Shown here: positions 8,105-19,861 of the stretch, in pieces
Layout of the letters: each line of letters opens with the position of its first letter
Position numbering within the stretch: the stretch's first letter is position 1
Assembly (NCBI RefSeq): GCF_002939705.1
Contig: NZ_MDCB01000001.1
Location: forward strand, 186,001 to 250,000
Direction: 5' to 3'
Length of the DNA stretch: 64,000 bases
Source of the DNA: Xanthomonas albilineans
GTDB lineage: Bacteria > Pseudomonadota > Gammaproteobacteria > Xanthomonadales > Xanthomonadaceae
Program-made: the position numbers and the translations under genes
Notes under the pieces: generated by a model
What the model was told of the DNA's origin: nothing
The model's input: the letters and a program-made list of their open reading frames with translations, nothing else
Databases searched by the model: none

Positions 8105-10648
8105 TCAAAAATCACGCCATTGCGTGTCGGCAATCGCAACATCGGCCGTGCTGGCCTTCATCGTAGTTGCGTGCGCTGCTCCCGCGGCGGGACGCATCGG
8201 CGGCCTAGCCGGAGTCGCTTCAATCCTGAACAGCGCCACGGCCTGGCTCAGCTGCCCAGCCTGTTCTTCCATGGAGCGTGCGGCGGCTGTGGCTTCCTCG
8301 ACCAGGGATGCGTTCTGTTGCGTGCTCTCGTCCATCTGCGTCACTGTCCGGTTGACCTGCTCGATGCCGGCAGATTGATCCTGCGAGGCGGCGGCAATTT
8401 CGCCCATGATGTCGGTGACGCGTTGTACCGAGGCGACGATCTCCTGCATGGTCTTGCCGGCTTGCTCGACTAGCGAGGAGCCTTCGGCGACGCGGCCGAC
8501 CGAGTCGTCGATTAGCCCCTTGATTTCCTTGGCGGCATTGGCCGAGCGCTGAGCCAGGGTGCGTACTTCGCTTGCGACCACGGCGAAGCCGCGGCCTTGT
8601 TCGCCTGCGCGTGCTGCTTCCACTGCCGCATTCAGGGCCAGGATATTGGTCTGGAAGGCGATGCCGTCTATGACCCTGATAATATCGGCGATTTTCCTGG
8701 ACGAGGTTTCGATGCCGCTCATGGTCTGCACCACCTGGCCGACCACCACGCCGCCCTGCGAGGCCACCGAGGCGGCACCGACTGCCAACTGGTTGGCTTG
8801 CCGTGCGTTTTCCGCATTTTGCTTGACTGTGGAAGTCAACTCCTCCATCGAGGCAGCGGTTTTCTCCAGGCTGGCTGCCTGCTGCTCGGTGCGGTTGGAG
8901 AGGTCGTCGTTGCCGGTGGCGATTTCGCTGGCAGCAGCGTTGATGCTGAGCGCCGCGCTCTGGATGCGGCCGACCATTCCGGCCAACTGTGCGGTGGTGG
9001 CATTGGCATCGTCGCGCATGGTGGCGAACACACCCTGAAACTCGCCGTGCATGCGTGCGGTGAGGTTGCCGGCGGCGATCTCCTTCAGCAATTTGGACAG
9101 CGTCTGCAGGTTGCCGTCGGCGGTGCTCATCAGTTGGTTGAGGCTTTCGACCATGGCACGGAAGTCGTACTGGAAACGCTCGGCCTCGCCGCGCACGCTG
9201 AAGTCGCCGGCTGCCGCGGCGCCTGCCAGATGCTTGATTTCCTGGTTCATGGCGGTCAGGTTCTGCTTGACCGTGTCCATGGTGTCGGTCAGGACCGCCT
9301 TCTCGCCGGGGAGGCGGTCCATGTCTTCGGACAGGTCGCCGATAGCGTAGCGGCCCATGATCTGAGCTAGGCGCATCTTGACCGCGATATGCGAGGCGGC
9401 CAGTGCATTGGTGTCGTGGACCATGCGGCCGTAATCGCCAGGGAAAGCACTTTCGTCCATGCGGTAGCTGATTTGCCCTGCATCGTGGCGCTTGGCCATT
9501 TCTGCCTGCGCGGCAAGAACTTCTCGCAACTGATGCTGCATGCGCTGCATGTCGGCCAGCAGTTGTCCGCTTTCGTCGCGGCTGGGAATCGTGATCTCGG
9601 CGTCCATGCGGCCTTTGGCGATATCTGCCGCTACGGCTGCGGCGCGCCGCACATTTCGCGTCAGCGTGCTCAGGGTGTGTATCCCCACCGCCGCAATCAA
9701 CACGGTCAGCAGGCCCAGCCCGGTGATCGCGCTCCACATCGCTTGACGCGATGCATCCAGATGCCGTTGCGATTGTTGTTGTAAGGCTTGCAAGGAGGTA
9801 ACGCTCAACTCCTGCAAGGCTTCGTCCCAGCCGTGCAAGGCTTGGTTCCAATGTTGGTCGACATCGGCGGCCTTGCTGTTGAGCGCTTGCTTGAGTTCGG
9901 GTAACGCCTGCTCGGCCACGCGCGCTTCGTTCGCCGCTGCCTCGGCGAGTGCCGGATTAGGCTGTTCGAGTAGGCCGATCGCTTTCTTCAGTTCATGTTG
10001 GAAGCGTGCATGGTCGTGCTCGAGTTCTCCGATCTGTGCGTGTAATAAGGCGGCATCGCCGCTTGCCTTTGACGGATCTTCCAGAGCATCCAGGCGTGTG
10101 AGCGTCTCGCTGGTATTGGGGGCATCGATCAAGCTGGCAACCACCAAGTGGTAGCTCTCCACATACGGCGTATAGACCAATTGGCTGTCGTCGCGTAGGG
10201 CATCCAAGACATCGGCCGCTTGTTGGGACACGGCAATGGCATCGTTGCGCTGCGTTTGCAGCGTTTGCCCCAGAAGCGTCAGTGCTTTGGTCGTTTGCTC
10301 GAAACCCGCCATCTCGGGCACGGTGCGTTGCAGTTCGCGCAAGGACTGATCCGCGCTCTGCGCGGCTGTATTCGCATCGGTACCGCTTCTGGTCTGTTCT
10401 GCTTGCAGCGCATCCAACAACCCCAGCATCTGCCGCAGTGGCCCGTAGCTGCGCAGTTCATTGCGGCTGACTTGCACGTTCTCGTTGAGGGTGTGGGTGT
10501 AGAGCAGCAAAGGAATCGCCATGCCGAGCAGAGCCAAAATGCCGACCATGCTCAGTTTGCGGGCGATAGGAAGGTCTTTCCAGGTGCGCAATAGGGGATG
10601 GCGGTCCGAGGCGATCAATGTCTTGGTCGTGGCCAGGTGTGACGTCAT
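8105..10648 (-). CDS. Methyl-accepting chemotaxis protein
   Basis: 847 residues from the ATG at 10648 (MTSHLATTK); a GTG at 10684 is an alternative start. TM1 is at about residues 35-58 ([17 protein letters not shown]). The periplasmic domain is long and helical, about 230 residues, larger than in the other receptors. TM2 is at about 305-325, followed by HAMP and a conserved 100-residue inter-HAMP region ([33 protein letters not shown]), a second HAMP and the MCP signalling domain with the tip [20 protein letters not shown]. The tail ends TQWRDF, an xWxxF-like pentapeptide that could bind CheR or CheB. The gene is followed by a 476-bp gap. The ligand is unknown. Confidence 0.95.
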   Translation of the reverse strand: MTSHLATTKTLIASDRHPLLRTWKDLPIARKLSMVGILALLGMAIPLLLYTHTLNENVQVSRNELRSYGPLRQMLGLLDALQAEQTRSGTDANTAAQSADQSLRELQRTVPEMAGFEQTTKALTLLGQTLQTQRNDAIAVSQQAADVLDALRDDSQLVYTPYVESYHLVVASLIDAPNTSETLTRLDALEDPSKASGDAALLHAQIGELEHDHARFQHELKKAIGLLEQPNPALAEAAANEARVAEQALPELKQALNSKAADVDQHWNQALHGWDEALQELSVTSLQALQQQSQRHLDASRQAMWSAITGLGLLTVLIAAVGIHTLSTLTRNVRRAAAVAADIAKGRMDAEITIPSRDESGQLLADMQRMQHQLREVLAAQAEMAKRHDAGQISYRMDESAFPGDYGRMVHDTNALAASHIAVKMRLAQIMGRYAIGDLSEDMDRLPGEKAVLTDTMDTVKQNLTAMNQEIKHLAGAAAAGDFSVRGEAERFQYDFRAMVESLNQLMSTADGNLQTLSKLLKEIAAGNLTARMHGEFQGVFATMRDDANATTAQLAGMVGRIQSAALSINAAASEIATGNDDLSNRTEQQAASLEKTAASMEELTSTVKQNAENARQANQLAVGAASVASQGGVVVGQVVQTMSGIETSSRKIADIIRVIDGIAFQTNILALNAAVEAARAGEQGRGFAVVASEVRTLAQRSANAAKEIKGLIDDSVGRVAEGSSLVEQAGKTMQEIVASVQRVTDIMGEIAAASQDQSAGIEQVNRTVTQMDESTQQNASLVEEATAAARSMEEQAGQLSQAVALFRIEATPARPPMRPAAGAAHATTMKASTADVAIADTQWRDF

Positions 10649-11223
10649 TGCAAGAGATCTCTGAGCTTGTATCAAGAAAAACACATGCGATAAGCCTCAG
10701 ATCACAGCCATCGCACAAGGGCCGGGATGGCCGGTTGCGTTGGCATATCCAGGCAGGTTGCGAGGGGATTCCAGCCACAGTCCGGGTGATCCGCCATCTC
10801 CATAGCGGCAGCCTGGGCGAATGTTGAACCTGTGGAGGCGACGGAGTTAATCCGTGTTAGGGGTGTCGTCGTCCAGTCGATGCACATGCTCGCAGTAGGC
10901 GACGGATGTGTCGCGAGAGCATGCAAAGGCTTATGGTTGCCCGGAAGTATGATGCAAGGAGCGCGGGGCTTTTGCGTGGGTTGCCAGTGCCGAGGATCCC
11001 GTCGCCCCACTTTCTAGTCGGGCGATAGTCGCCGATGGCACGCTGTGTTGCGCAAAACGGATGCTCTACCGACATCTCATGCTGGCGTCATCCGCCACGG
11101 ACGGTCGACATCGCGGGTACCGGTACGGACCTGTGGAGGATGCCTGTGTTGCAGGGGGGGTTGTCGCAATCGCCGGATTGTCAGTGTGGTCGTCATGCCA
11201 TGTCGGCATGACGACCACCTGGA
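10649..11223. other. Intergenic region between two receptor genes
   Basis: 575 bp without a supported gene. It holds the hairpin at 11186-11218 near the 3' end of the upstream receptor. I found no sigma-28 or sigma-54 promoter match. Confidence 0.45.
11186..11218 (-). terminator. Strong hairpin after a receptor gene
   Basis: A perfect 14-bp inverted repeat (GTGGTCGTCATGCC and its complement) with a 5-base loop begins 6 bp after the receptor stop codon. No T-run follows on the minus strand, so it may stabilise the mRNA 3' end rather than act as an intrinsic terminator. Confidence 0.6.
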
Positions 11224-13476
11224 TCAGAACTCATGCCAGTGCTTGTCGCTACCGGCGACCGCAACCCACTTGGTGGGCTGATGTGCGACGCGGACAGGCA
11301 GCTTGGATGGGAGCTTGGCCGTGCGAGTGATCGTCGTGGCTGCGACGCCGTTCGGTCGGCGCGGGGCGATATCCGCCACGGCGTTGTCGATCTTGAACAG
11401 CGCTACCGTATTGGTGAGTTCCCCCGCCTGTTCTTCCATCGAACGTGCGGCGGCGCTCGCTTCCTCGACCAGGGCGGCATTCTGCTGGGTGGTCTCGTCC
11501 ATCTGGGTCACGGTCTGGTTGACCTGGTCGATACCTGCCGATTGTTCCTGGGATGCAGCGGAGATTTCGCCCATGATGTCGGTGACGCGCTGTACCGAGG
11601 CGACGATTTCTTGCATGGTCTTGCCGGCTTGGTCGACCAGGGCCGAGCCTTCGGCGACGCGGCCGACCGAGTCGTCGATCAGGTCCTTGATCTCCTTGGC
11701 GGCATTGGCCGAACGCTGGGCGAGGGTACGCACTTCGCTGGCGACCACGGCGAAACCGCGGCCTTGTTCGCCGGCACGCGCGGCTTCCACCGCAGCGTTG
11801 AGCGCGAGGATATTGGTCTGGAAGGCGATGCCGTCGATGACGCTGATGATGTCGGCGATTTTCTTCGAGGAGGTCTCGATGCCATTCATCGTCTGGACCA
11901 CTTGATCGACCACCGCACCGCCTTGCGAGGCCACTGAGGCGGCACCGATGGCGAGTTGGTTGGCCTGACGCGCGTTTTCGGCGTTCTGCTTGACGGTGGA
12001 GGTCAGTTCCTCCATCGAGGCTGCGGTTTCCTCCAGGCTTGCGGCCTGCTGCTCGGTGCGGCGCGACAGGTCGTCGTTGCCGGTGGCGATTTCGCTGGAG
12101 GCGGAATTGATGCTGATCGCGGCGGTCTGGATGCGGCCGACGATATCAGTCAATTGGTCGGCGGTGGTATTAGCGTCGTCGCGCATCTGGGCGAATACGC
12201 CATGGAAGTCGCCGTGCATGCGTGCGGTGAGGTCGCCGGCTGCGATGGATTGCAGCAGCGCCGAGAGCTTGCCCAGGTTGCGGTCGCTGACCTCCATCAT
12301 GGCATTGAGGTCCTGCACCATCAGACGGAAATCGTGCTGGAACTGTTCGGCGTTGCCACGGGCACTGAAGTCGCCGGCGGCAGCAGCAGCAGCCAGACGC
12401 TTGATTTCGGTGTTGATTGCCAGCAGGCTGGCCTTGGCCGCATCCATGGATTCGTGCAGCACCGCACGGCTGCCTGGCAGGCGGCGGGCGTCGCGGCGCA
12501 GGTCGCCGTTGGCATATTCGTTGAGCACTGCGATGGCATCGACGATGGCATCGAGGTGCTCGAACATCATGGTGTTGATGCCCTTGCTGAGCTCGCCGTA
12601 GACGCCGGGGAAATCCACGGGCATACGGTGGCTCATGTCCTTGTCGGCATGCAGTTCGATCATGCGCGTGGTCTCTCTGGAGAAACGCTGCAACTGCTGC
12701 TGCATCGCGTCCATGGCAACCAACAGGCGGCCGGGTTCATCGCGTGCGTCGGTGGCGACGTCGTTGTCCAAGCGGCCGTTGGCGATGGCCTCGGCGGCGC
12801 GGGTGGCGCGGCTGAGCGGCTGGGTGAGGCTGCGGGTGATCGCCCAGGCCAGCAGGCTGCTGACTACCAGCACGGCCACGCCACCGGCAATGAGCATGTT
12901 GCGACCGTTGGCCATCGCATGGCCCGCGTTGACGTAGGCGATTTTCATCTGAGCTTCCTGCAATTGTGCGTTTTCGCGGATCTTCGCCTGCCATGCCTGG
13001 GTGGTTGGCCGCGCGCGTTCGCTCAATAAGGTTTGCGCTTCATCATTGCGGTCTGCGATAGAAAGCGCGATCACCTGATTATTTAACGCACGCGACGCAT
13101 CGCGTCCCGCATCGATATCCGCGCGTAGCTTTACTATACGTTCGCTGTCTGCTGGAAAGGCGTCCAGTTCTTTGCGCAGATCGTTATAACGTTGGCGATT
13201 TTCCTTGATTGCGGCCAATGCCGGTGCATTGAGCTCTTCCTTGGTCACCATCGCCAACGTGCCCAGGGCGACAAGGATGCTGGAATTGGCATCGAGCATA
13301 CCGTTGCTGATCCGGGATTTTTCGAAATTCACCTTCACGATGTTGTCCAATTCGCGGCGGGCATTCGACATGGACAGCAATCCCCCCGCGACCAGCAGGC
13401 ACGACAACAGGATCAGCAGGCCGAAAGCGCCCCCGAGCCGGTGGCCGACGTTGTAGCGTTGCAGGAACGAATTCAT
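11224..13476 (-). CDS. Methyl-accepting chemotaxis protein
   Basis: A 750-residue receptor. TM1 is at about 18-38 ([16 protein letters not shown]), followed by a four-helix-type periplasmic domain to about 190, TM2 at about 192-212 ([19 protein letters not shown]), HAMP, an inter-HAMP segment ([19 protein letters not shown]), a second HAMP and the MCP signalling domain with tip [20 protein letters not shown]. It ends HWHEF, matching the xWxxF tether pattern. The start [16 protein letters not shown] is shared almost exactly with the pseudogene at 20308-20817, so the two are paralogues. It is probably transcribed alone, since a hairpin follows the stop. Confidence 0.96.
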   Translation of the reverse strand: MNSFLQRYNVGHRLGGAFGLLILLSCLLVAGGLLSMSNARRELDNIVKVNFEKSRISNGMLDANSSILVALGTLAMVTKEELNAPALAAIKENRQRYNDLRKELDAFPADSERIVKLRADIDAGRDASRALNNQVIALSIADRNDEAQTLLSERARPTTQAWQAKIRENAQLQEAQMKIAYVNAGHAMANGRNMLIAGGVAVLVVSSLLAWAITRSLTQPLSRATRAAEAIANGRLDNDVATDARDEPGRLLVAMDAMQQQLQRFSRETTRMIELHADKDMSHRMPVDFPGVYGELSKGINTMMFEHLDAIVDAIAVLNEYANGDLRRDARRLPGSRAVLHESMDAAKASLLAINTEIKRLAAAAAAGDFSARGNAEQFQHDFRLMVQDLNAMMEVSDRNLGKLSALLQSIAAGDLTARMHGDFHGVFAQMRDDANTTADQLTDIVGRIQTAAISINSASSEIATGNDDLSRRTEQQAASLEETAASMEELTSTVKQNAENARQANQLAIGAASVASQGGAVVDQVVQTMNGIETSSKKIADIISVIDGIAFQTNILALNAAVEAARAGEQGRGFAVVASEVRTLAQRSANAAKEIKDLIDDSVGRVAEGSALVDQAGKTMQEIVASVQRVTDIMGEISAASQEQSAGIDQVNQTVTQMDETTQQNAALVEEASAAARSMEEQAGELTNTVALFKIDNAVADIAPRRPNGVAATTITRTAKLPSKLPVRVAHQPTKWVAVAGSDKHWHEF

Positions 13477-13852
13477 AATCGACCTCTTCGTTTAACTGAA
13501 ATGTCCGGGCAGTGCCCAGGTTCTGCTGCGTCCTTGCAGGTTTCGGCGGATGTGCAGCTTAGCCAGTGGGACTTGGGAACCAGTCAATGTCGTTCTTGTT
13601 CGACTCTGGCTTCCGCTCATGCTAGTTGGTATCGGCGAGAGGTCGCGTAATCCGATGCTGCTTTGGTTGTAAGGTAATTCCCGACATCGTTTGATGCAGG
13701 TTGCGACGGCAATGCGGGTCGCCAGCGTATATCGATCTCGTCGGCGACTGCTGTGGCCGACGCTTGTTGCTGTTTTTGGGGGGGCGTGGATGCTGTATCT
13801 GTAGTGTAGCCAGCTTGCCTACAGAGACGTAATTTCCATCGATATCGCTAAA
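13477..13852. other. Intergenic region upstream of a receptor gene
   Basis: 376 bp with no supported gene. A weak 7-bp inverted repeat (13798-13804 with 13819-13825) lies after the stop of the outer-membrane-like gene. A lone GCCGATAC at about 13630 resembles a sigma-28 -10 element but lacks a matching -35. Confidence 0.4.
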
Positions 13853-14617
13853 TCAGAAGCGGAACGAAATACCTGTGCTAAATGTGTGATCTGGTGAGCG
13901 GTCGTTGAGGCCGCGGCTGTATAGAACATCCAGTTGCATGTCCGTTGTGAGTACCCAGGCCGAGCCGACATCGAGCATGGCCGTGGTGCCGCCATCGTTG
14001 CTGTGAGCGATTTGCGGGGAGGCCAATTCCACGAACGAACGGCAGCGTTCGTTCCATGCCTTGCCTAGCACTACTCCGAAAATGCCGGCGGTGTAGTGGT
14101 GTCCGTCCTCGGTTTCTGCGTGGATCACGCCGGGCATTGCCCCGATTGAAATGCTGTCGTTGAGGGACCATTCGGCGACAAGACGAAACGAGGGACGTGC
14201 GCTACTGCCACGGACGTTACGTGCGCCGCTGGGCAGGTCCACGTGCAACAGCCAGGCCAGCGACACGTTGTCGGAATCGACGCTGGCCAGGTGATGCTTC
14301 AGCCCCAACGAAATATCGGAGAGTCCGGAGGCATCGCTGCCGACGGGTACATCGATGTATTGCCAGCCGTCGGTTTCCAGGCGCAGTTCCCAGGTTCGAC
14401 CGATGCCGTAGCGGAATAGGGTTGGTGTCGCGTAGCCGTCCACAGCGTTATCGCGTTCCCAGACGATGCCGGTTTCCACTTGCAGGTGGCGATCACCTAC
14501 TGTGAGGCTTGATTCGACAAAATCGGGACGATCGGTGGTGATCGGCTCTTGTTCGGCGCATGCCAGGTTGGCGATGCTATATAAAGCGAGGAAGCTGGGA
14601 GCTATAATGGATTTCAT
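13853..14617 (-). CDS. Outer-membrane beta-barrel-like protein (phenol-degradation 'MetA'-type transporter family)
   Basis: 254 residues with a signal peptide (MKSIIAPSFLALYSIANLACA). The mature part starts with TTDRPDFVESSLTVG, a hallmark of the family often labelled transporter or Phenol_MetA_deg. It continues with alternating beta strands (HLQVETGIVWE, WELRLETDGWQYIDV) and ends in STGISFRF, with a terminal Phe as expected for outer-membrane insertion. The family is poorly characterised. It sits alone between two receptor genes, facing the same way, and nothing nearby indicates a substrate. The family call is from pattern memory; the localisation is better supported than the function. Confidence 0.7.
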   Translation of the reverse strand: MKSIIAPSFLALYSIANLACAEQEPITTDRPDFVESSLTVGDRHLQVETGIVWERDNAVDGYATPTLFRYGIGRTWELRLETDGWQYIDVPVGSDASGLSDISLGLKHHLASVDSDNVSLAWLLHVDLPSGARNVRGSSARPSFRLVAEWSLNDSISIGAMPGVIHAETEDGHHYTAGIFGVVLGKAWNERCRSFVELASPQIAHSNDGGTTAMLDVGSAWVLTTDMQLDVLYSRGLNDRSPDHTFSTGISFRF

Positions 14618-14926
14618 TACAATCCTGTTCGTATGTCGGACGGAGCACTCTTGGAGTCGGCGGGATGGCGCCGGGAACCGGTGTTATCAGCGTTGCGCTG
14701 TCTCTTGCAGCGTCGTGCGTTAGCTCTTTGCATCGACTCTGAGCGTGATTTCTTTAATGGCTTGAGGCCGACATATGGGACCGAACCGCATACGTTGGGG
14801 TGAGTAAGCCCGATGCAGACGCTCGTTGATTTCCCGACAAGCGGCGCTGTTGCCGAAAAAATGGCGGGACGCATTGTTGCGACCCGCCATCTATTCAGAC
14901 TGTGTCACTTCACTCCATCGATGGGT
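14618..14926. other. Intergenic region between a receptor and the outer-membrane-like gene
   Basis: 309 bp. It holds the terminator at 14855-14889. I see no gene and no clear promoter match. Confidence 0.45.
14855..14889 (-). terminator. Rho-independent terminator after a receptor gene
   Basis: On the minus strand ATGGCGGG pairs with CCCGCCAT, extended inward by CGCA/TGCG, and is followed by six T. It starts about 40 bp after the receptor stop. Confidence 0.85.
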
Positions 14927-17167
14927 TCAGAACTCTTGCCACTGTGCAGTGTCGGCATACGCTGTGGAGTGCGAAACGTTGCGCATCTGCGAGGTGCTGG
15001 TCGCTGCCAGCTTACGTTTGGCTGTGACCGTGCTTGGAGCGAGATACTGGACCTTTGCTGGAAGCGCAGTGGTAGTGCTCATTGTGCTATCGAGTTTGAA
15101 AAGTGCCACGGCCTGACTCAACTGGCCCGCCTGATCTTCCATTGAGCGTGCCGCAGCGGTGGCTTCCTCGACCAGCGCGGCGTTCTGCTGCGTGGCCTCG
15201 TCCATTTGGGTCACGGTCTGGTTGACCTGCTCGATGCCGGCGGACTGTTCCTGCGAGGCAGAGGAGATCTCGCTCATGATGTCGGTGACGCGCTGCACCG
15301 AGGCGACGATCTCCTGCATGGTCTTGCCGGCTTGATCGACCAGGGCGGAGCCTTCGGTAACGCGGTTGACCGAGTCGTCGATCAGTCCCTTGATTTCCTT
15401 GGCCGCATTGGCCGAGCGCTGGGCGAGGGTACGTACTTCGCTGGCGACCACGGCGAAACCGCGGCCCTGTTCGCCGGCACGCGCGGCTTCCACGGCTGCG
15501 TTGAGCGCGAGGATATTGGTCTGGAAGGCGATGCCGTCGATGACGCTGATGATGTCGGCGATTTTCTTGGACGAGGCCTCGATGCCGTTCATCGTATGCA
15601 CCACCTGGCCGACCACGGCGCCGCCCTGGGATGCGACCGTTGCAGCGCCTGCGGCGAGCTGATTGGCCTGCCGTGCGTGTTCGGCGTTCTGCCTGACGGT
15701 AGAGGTCAGTTCTTCCATCGAGGCGGCGGTTTCCTCCAGGCTGGCGGCCTGCTGCTCGGTGCGGTGCGACAGGTCGTCGTTGCCGGTAGCGATTTCGCTG
15801 GCGGCGGCATTGATGCTGACTGCCGCAGTCTGGATGCGGCTGACGATGGTAGCCAACTGTTCGGTAGTGGCATTGGCATCGTCGCGCATGGTCGCGAACA
15901 CGCCCTGGAACTCGCCGTGCATGCGCGCTGTGAGGTCGCCAGCGGCAATGGACTGCAGCAATTTGGACAGTGCCTGCAGGTTGCCGTCGGCGGTGCTCAT
16001 CAATTGGTTGAGGCTCTCGACCATGGCGCGGAAATCGTACTGGAAGCGCTCGGTCTGGCCGCGCACGCTGAAATCGCCGGCGGCCGCGGCACCGGCCAGA
16101 TGCTTGATCTCCTGGTTCATGGCGGTCAGGTTCTGCTTGACCTTGTCCATGGTGTCGCTAATGACCGCCTTCTCGCCGGGGAGGCGATCCATATCGTCTG
16201 ACAGGTCGCCGATGGCGTAGCGGCCCATGATTTGCACAAGGCGCATTTTGACCGCGATATGCGAGCCTGCCAGCGCGTTGCTGTCGTGGACCATGCGACC
16301 ATAATCGCCTGGGAAGGCATGCTCGTCCATGCGATAGCTGATCTGTCCGGCATCGTGACGCTTGGTCATCTCGGCCTGTGCGGCGAGGACGGCCTGCAAC
16401 TGGCTCTGCATCTTATCCATGCTGAGCAGTACCATGCCGGCCTCGTCCTTGCGACGCAGATCGATCGGGTTGTCGAGCTTACCGCTGGCGATGGCATCGG
16501 CCACGCCGATCGCGGTACCGAGCCGCTTGAGCAATTGCCGACGGATCAGGAGCGCCATGCTGATTGAGGCCACGATGATTAGCAAACTGCCCAACAGCAC
16601 GGCCCATTTGTTCTGCGCGCGGAAAGTCACCACGGCTGCGCTGCGTTTTTCCAGCAAGCGGCGTTCTTCGTCGGAAAACGCCGCGAGCAGGCTGCGGATC
16701 GATTTCATGGCCTGGCGGTCACGGGCTTCGCGGAACACGGAGCTGATCTGCGCCGTATCGGTGGAACGCTCGCGCAAGTCGATGATCTGCTTCTCCGCAG
16801 AGACTAAGTTGTCAAACGACGTATGCAGCTGTTCCAGGCGCGCCTGCTGCCGAGGGTTGTCCGCAGTCAGGCGTTTGGCTTCGGTGAAGCTTTGTTCGAA
16901 ACCGGCAAGGCCGTTGGTGAAGGGCTGCAGGTGCTGCTTGTCGCCCGACAGCAGGTAACCGCGTGCGCCGGTTTCCACGTTGAGGGCATTGCTTCTCATC
17001 ATCTCCCCGGTGGCCAGCACTTTGTACGTGTGGTCGTTCATGTCGGCTGCGCTGTTGAGCGAGGAAAGACTGCTTAGACTGATCGTGCCGATGATCACCG
17101 TCACCAGAACAATGGCGCAGAAACTGAGCGCGAGTTGCGCGGAAAGACTAAGGTTCTTGAGTGTCAT
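14927..17167 (-). CDS. Methyl-accepting chemotaxis protein
   Basis: 746 residues from the ATG at 17167 ([16 protein letters not shown]), which places TM1 at residues 8-30. The periplasmic part resembles a four-helix bundle (CHASE3-like: [18 protein letters not shown]). TM2 is at about 190-210, then HAMP, the inter-HAMP block ([23 protein letters not shown]), a second HAMP and the MCP signalling domain with tip [20 protein letters not shown]. It ends QWQEF, an xWxxF tether. It is very similar to the next receptor (17630-19861) across all domains, indicating recent duplication. Upstream is an AT-rich stretch with a weak sigma-28 site; a terminator follows the gene. Confidence 0.96.
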   Translation of the reverse strand: MTLKNLSLSAQLALSFCAIVLVTVIIGTISLSSLSSLNSAADMNDHTYKVLATGEMMRSNALNVETGARGYLLSGDKQHLQPFTNGLAGFEQSFTEAKRLTADNPRQQARLEQLHTSFDNLVSAEKQIIDLRERSTDTAQISSVFREARDRQAMKSIRSLLAAFSDEERRLLEKRSAAVVTFRAQNKWAVLLGSLLIIVASISMALLIRRQLLKRLGTAIGVADAIASGKLDNPIDLRRKDEAGMVLLSMDKMQSQLQAVLAAQAEMTKRHDAGQISYRMDEHAFPGDYGRMVHDSNALAGSHIAVKMRLVQIMGRYAIGDLSDDMDRLPGEKAVISDTMDKVKQNLTAMNQEIKHLAGAAAAGDFSVRGQTERFQYDFRAMVESLNQLMSTADGNLQALSKLLQSIAAGDLTARMHGEFQGVFATMRDDANATTEQLATIVSRIQTAAVSINAAASEIATGNDDLSHRTEQQAASLEETAASMEELTSTVRQNAEHARQANQLAAGAATVASQGGAVVGQVVHTMNGIEASSKKIADIISVIDGIAFQTNILALNAAVEAARAGEQGRGFAVVASEVRTLAQRSANAAKEIKGLIDDSVNRVTEGSALVDQAGKTMQEIVASVQRVTDIMSEISSASQEQSAGIEQVNQTVTQMDEATQQNAALVEEATAAARSMEDQAGQLSQAVALFKLDSTMSTTTALPAKVQYLAPSTVTAKRKLAATSTSQMRNVSHSTAYADTAQWQEF

Positions 17168-17239
17168 CGTGGTGTCTCGGAAGGTAGAGAACGTTCGGAT
17201 GGTGGAGCGGCATGTCGCGTGGTAATGGGGCATGCGAAC

Positions 17240-17470
17240 AGATAACGCTCCTAACGTATAGCGACAAACTATCGATTCTTTTGAATAGAATATTTTTATG
17301 TATGTGATAGGATTTAATGATCGAAAAGGTCTTTTTGGCTATCTTAATCGTTAATTTTATTGTGATATATATCAATTATTTAAGACTTTGATATGTATAT
17401 ATGCAAATTTTATATGGTGATTTTCTTATCGACGTCGCTAAAGATGTCTTGACTAGCAAAGTGCGATGCT
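17240..17470. other. AT-rich intergenic stretch
   Basis: This region is markedly AT-rich (long runs such as TATTTTTATG and TATATATC) inside a GC-rich neighbourhood. It lies between two closely related receptor genes and encodes nothing I can support. It contains a weak sigma-28 match at 17426-17452. Confidence 0.6.
17426..17452 (-). promoter_or_regulatory. Weak candidate sigma-28 promoter of a receptor gene
   Basis: Minus strand: TCAAGACA, 11-bp spacer, GTCGATAA. The -10 matches 7 of 8 but the -35 only 4 of 8. It would leave a leader of about 250 nt. Confidence 0.3.
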
Positions 17471-17552
17471 GCGGTGAAAAGCGCATTTTCTGCGTGTGAT
17501 CTATCACGCTGTGCTCGCCGGTGAGCGCATGCATTGCAAATGCTTGGCGCAC

Positions 17553-17584
17553 AAAAAACCCCGGGAGATTGCTCTCCCGGGGTT
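17553..17584 (-). terminator. Rho-independent terminator after a receptor gene
   Basis: On the minus strand CCCCGGGAGA pairs with TCTCCCGGGG around a 4-base loop and is followed by six T. This is the clearest terminator in the window. Confidence 0.92.
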
Positions 17585-17629
17585 GGACTTGCTCGCAGTG
17601 GTGCCCTTGTGTGGAGGTCCGCCTGTGGA

Positions 17630-19861
17630 TCAGAACTCCTGCCAGGAGCTGTCACTGGTGGCGACGGCTGCCTGTTGTTTGGCGGGTTGATGCGATTTAC
17701 GACTAGTTGCCTTTGCGATGGGCTTGACGGTGCGGGATGCTGTCGCGACGCTGGCATGCTGGGACTGGGTTGCCACGGTGTTGTCGATCTTGAACAGCGC
17801 CACCGCATTGCTGAGTTGCCCAGCCTGCTCTTCCATCGAACGCGCTGCGGCGGTGGCTTCCTCGACCAGCGCGGCGTTCTGCTGCGTGGCCTCGTCCATT
17901 TGGGTCACGGTCTGGTTGACCTGCTCGATGCCGGCGGACTGCTCCTGCGAGGCAGAGGAGATCTCGCTCATGATGTCGGTGACGCGCTGCACCGAGGCGA
18001 CGATCTCCTGCATGGTCTTGCCGGCTTGGTCGACCAGGGCCGAGCCTTCGGCGACGCGGCCGACCGAGTCGTCGATCAGTCCCTTGATTTCCTTGGCCGC
18101 ATTGGCCGAGCGCTGGGCGAGGGTGCGCACCTCACTGGCGACCACGGCGAAACCGCGGCCCTGTTCGCCGGCACGCGCCGCTTCCACGGCTGCGTTGAGC
18201 GCGAGGATATTGGTCTGGAAGGCGATGCCGTCGATCACGCTGATGATGTCGGCGATTTTCTTGGAGGAGGCCTCGATGCCACTCATGGTCTGCACCACCT
18301 GACCGACCACTGCGCCGCCCTGAGAGGCGACGCTGGCAGCGCCCGCGGCGAGCTGATTGGCCTGACGTGCGTTTTCGGCGTTCTGCTTGACGGTGGAGGT
18401 CAGCTCCTCCATTGAGGCGGCGGTTTCCTCCAGGCTGGCGGCCTGCTGCTCGGTGCGGTGCGACAGGTCGTCGTTGCCGGTAGCGATTTCGGTGGCGGCG
18501 GCATTGATGCTGACTGCCGCAGTCTGGATGCGGCCGACGATACCGGTCAACTGCTCGACAGTGGCGTTGGCATCGTCGCGCATGGTGGCGAACACACCGC
18601 GGAAGTCGCCGTGCATCCGCGTGGTGAGGTCGCCGGCGGCAATGGACTGAAGCAATTTGGACAGCGCCTGCAGGTTGCCATCGGCAGTGGCCATCAACTG
18701 GTTGAGGCTCTCGACCATGGCGCGGAAATCGTATTGGAAGCGTTCGGCTTCGCCACGCACGCTGAAGTCACCTGCGGCAGCGGCGTCGGCGAGTTGCTTG
18801 ATCTCGCGGTTCATGGCGGTCAGGTTCTGCTTGACCTTGTCCATGGTCTCGCTGAGCACGGCCTTTTCGCCGGGCAGGCGATCCATGTCTTCGGAGAGGT
18901 CGCCGATGGCATAGCGGCCCATGATCTGCGCCAGGCGCAGCGTGACCGCGATATGCGAGGCGACCAGCGCATTGCTGTCGCGGACCATGCGGCCGTAATC
19001 GCCCGGGAAGGTGCCTTCTTCCATGCGGTAGCTGGTCTGACCAGCGTCATGGCGCTTGGCCATCTCGGTTTGTGCCGCGATGACCGCCTGCAACTGGCTC
19101 TGCATCTTGTGCATGCTGACCAACAGCACGCCGGCTTCGTCCTTGGTCTGGGTATCGATCGGGTTATCGAGCTTGCCCCCCGCGATGGAATCGGCGACAA
19201 CGATCGCGGCGCCAAGCCGGTTCAGCAGCCGGCGACGGATCAGGACCGCCAGGCCGATCGAGGCCAGGATCACGAACAGACTGCCGAGCATGATGGCCCA
19301 CTTGCTCTCCGCGCGCACGGAAACCAATGTCGAGCTGCGCTGGACGAGAAGGCCCTCCTCTTCGGCGATGAAATCGGCAAGCATCTTGCGGATCGTGGTC
19401 ATTGCCACGCGGTCGCGGGCCTCGGCAAACAGGCTGGCGATTTTTTCTTTGTCGTTGGTGCTTTCGCGCACCGCGATGATCTCTTTCTCAACCGCGATGA
19501 GTTGTTTGAACGACTTTCCCAGCTGTTCCAGGCGCGCCTGTTGGCTAGGGTTGTCGGTGGTGAGCTTCATGGCTTCGTCGAATTTTTTCTCGAAGACCTC
19601 CCGGCTTGGCTCAAACGACTGAATGTGCGACTTGTCGCCCGACAGCAGGTAGCCACGCGAACCTGTTTCGATATTGAGCGCGTTGATCTGCATCACTTCG
19701 CCGGTCGACAGGATCTTATAGCTCAGATCGTTCATGTCGGTAGCATGATTGATCGTGGACAGGCTGCTCAGGTTGATTGTGCCGATGACCAGCATTACCA
19801 GAACGATGGCCGCGAAGCTCAGTGCGAGCAGCGCGGAAAGGCTGAAGTTTTTAAGCTTCAT
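17630..19861 (-). CDS. Methyl-accepting chemotaxis protein
   Basis: 743 residues from the ATG at 19861 ([16 protein letters not shown]). The architecture is TM1 (8-30), CHASE3-like helical periplasmic domain ([18 protein letters not shown]), TM2 at about 190-210, HAMP, inter-HAMP block, second HAMP and MCP signalling domain (tip [20 protein letters not shown]), ending SWQEF. It closely parallels the receptor at 14927-17167. Most divergence is in the periplasmic helices, as expected when duplicated receptors gain different ligands. It is closed by the terminator at 17553-17584. No sigma-28 promoter was recognised in the 446-bp region upstream. Confidence 0.96.
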   Translation of the reverse strand: MKLKNFSLSALLALSFAAIVLVMLVIGTINLSSLSTINHATDMNDLSYKILSTGEVMQINALNIETGSRGYLLSGDKSHIQSFEPSREVFEKKFDEAMKLTTDNPSQQARLEQLGKSFKQLIAVEKEIIAVRESTNDKEKIASLFAEARDRVAMTTIRKMLADFIAEEEGLLVQRSSTLVSVRAESKWAIMLGSLFVILASIGLAVLIRRRLLNRLGAAIVVADSIAGGKLDNPIDTQTKDEAGVLLVSMHKMQSQLQAVIAAQTEMAKRHDAGQTSYRMEEGTFPGDYGRMVRDSNALVASHIAVTLRLAQIMGRYAIGDLSEDMDRLPGEKAVLSETMDKVKQNLTAMNREIKQLADAAAAGDFSVRGEAERFQYDFRAMVESLNQLMATADGNLQALSKLLQSIAAGDLTTRMHGDFRGVFATMRDDANATVEQLTGIVGRIQTAAVSINAAATEIATGNDDLSHRTEQQAASLEETAASMEELTSTVKQNAENARQANQLAAGAASVASQGGAVVGQVVQTMSGIEASSKKIADIISVIDGIAFQTNILALNAAVEAARAGEQGRGFAVVASEVRTLAQRSANAAKEIKGLIDDSVGRVAEGSALVDQAGKTMQEIVASVQRVTDIMSEISSASQEQSAGIEQVNQTVTQMDEATQQNAALVEEATAAARSMEEQAGQLSNAVALFKIDNTVATQSQHASVATASRTVKPIAKATSRKSHQPAKQQAAVATSDSSWQEF

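Larger units (their letters stand above)
17168..17629. other. Intergenic region between two closely related receptor genes
   Basis: 462 bp holding, from right to left, a terminator, a weak sigma-28 site and the AT-rich stretch. No gene is seen. Confidence 0.5.

Noticed and set aside
11186-11218. Hairpin considered as a phage attachment or IS end
   Set aside because: It is a single inverted repeat next to a stop codon, with no transposase, integrase or target duplication.
11956-13029. Plus-strand open frame of 357 codons
   Set aside because: It is antisense to the receptor at 11224-13476, Gly/His/Ala-rich and lacks any family motif.
13625-13640. Possible sigma-28 promoter of the receptor at 11224-13476
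   Set aside because: Only the -10 (GCCGATAC) fits; the base positions 11 bp upstream do not resemble TAAAGTTT.
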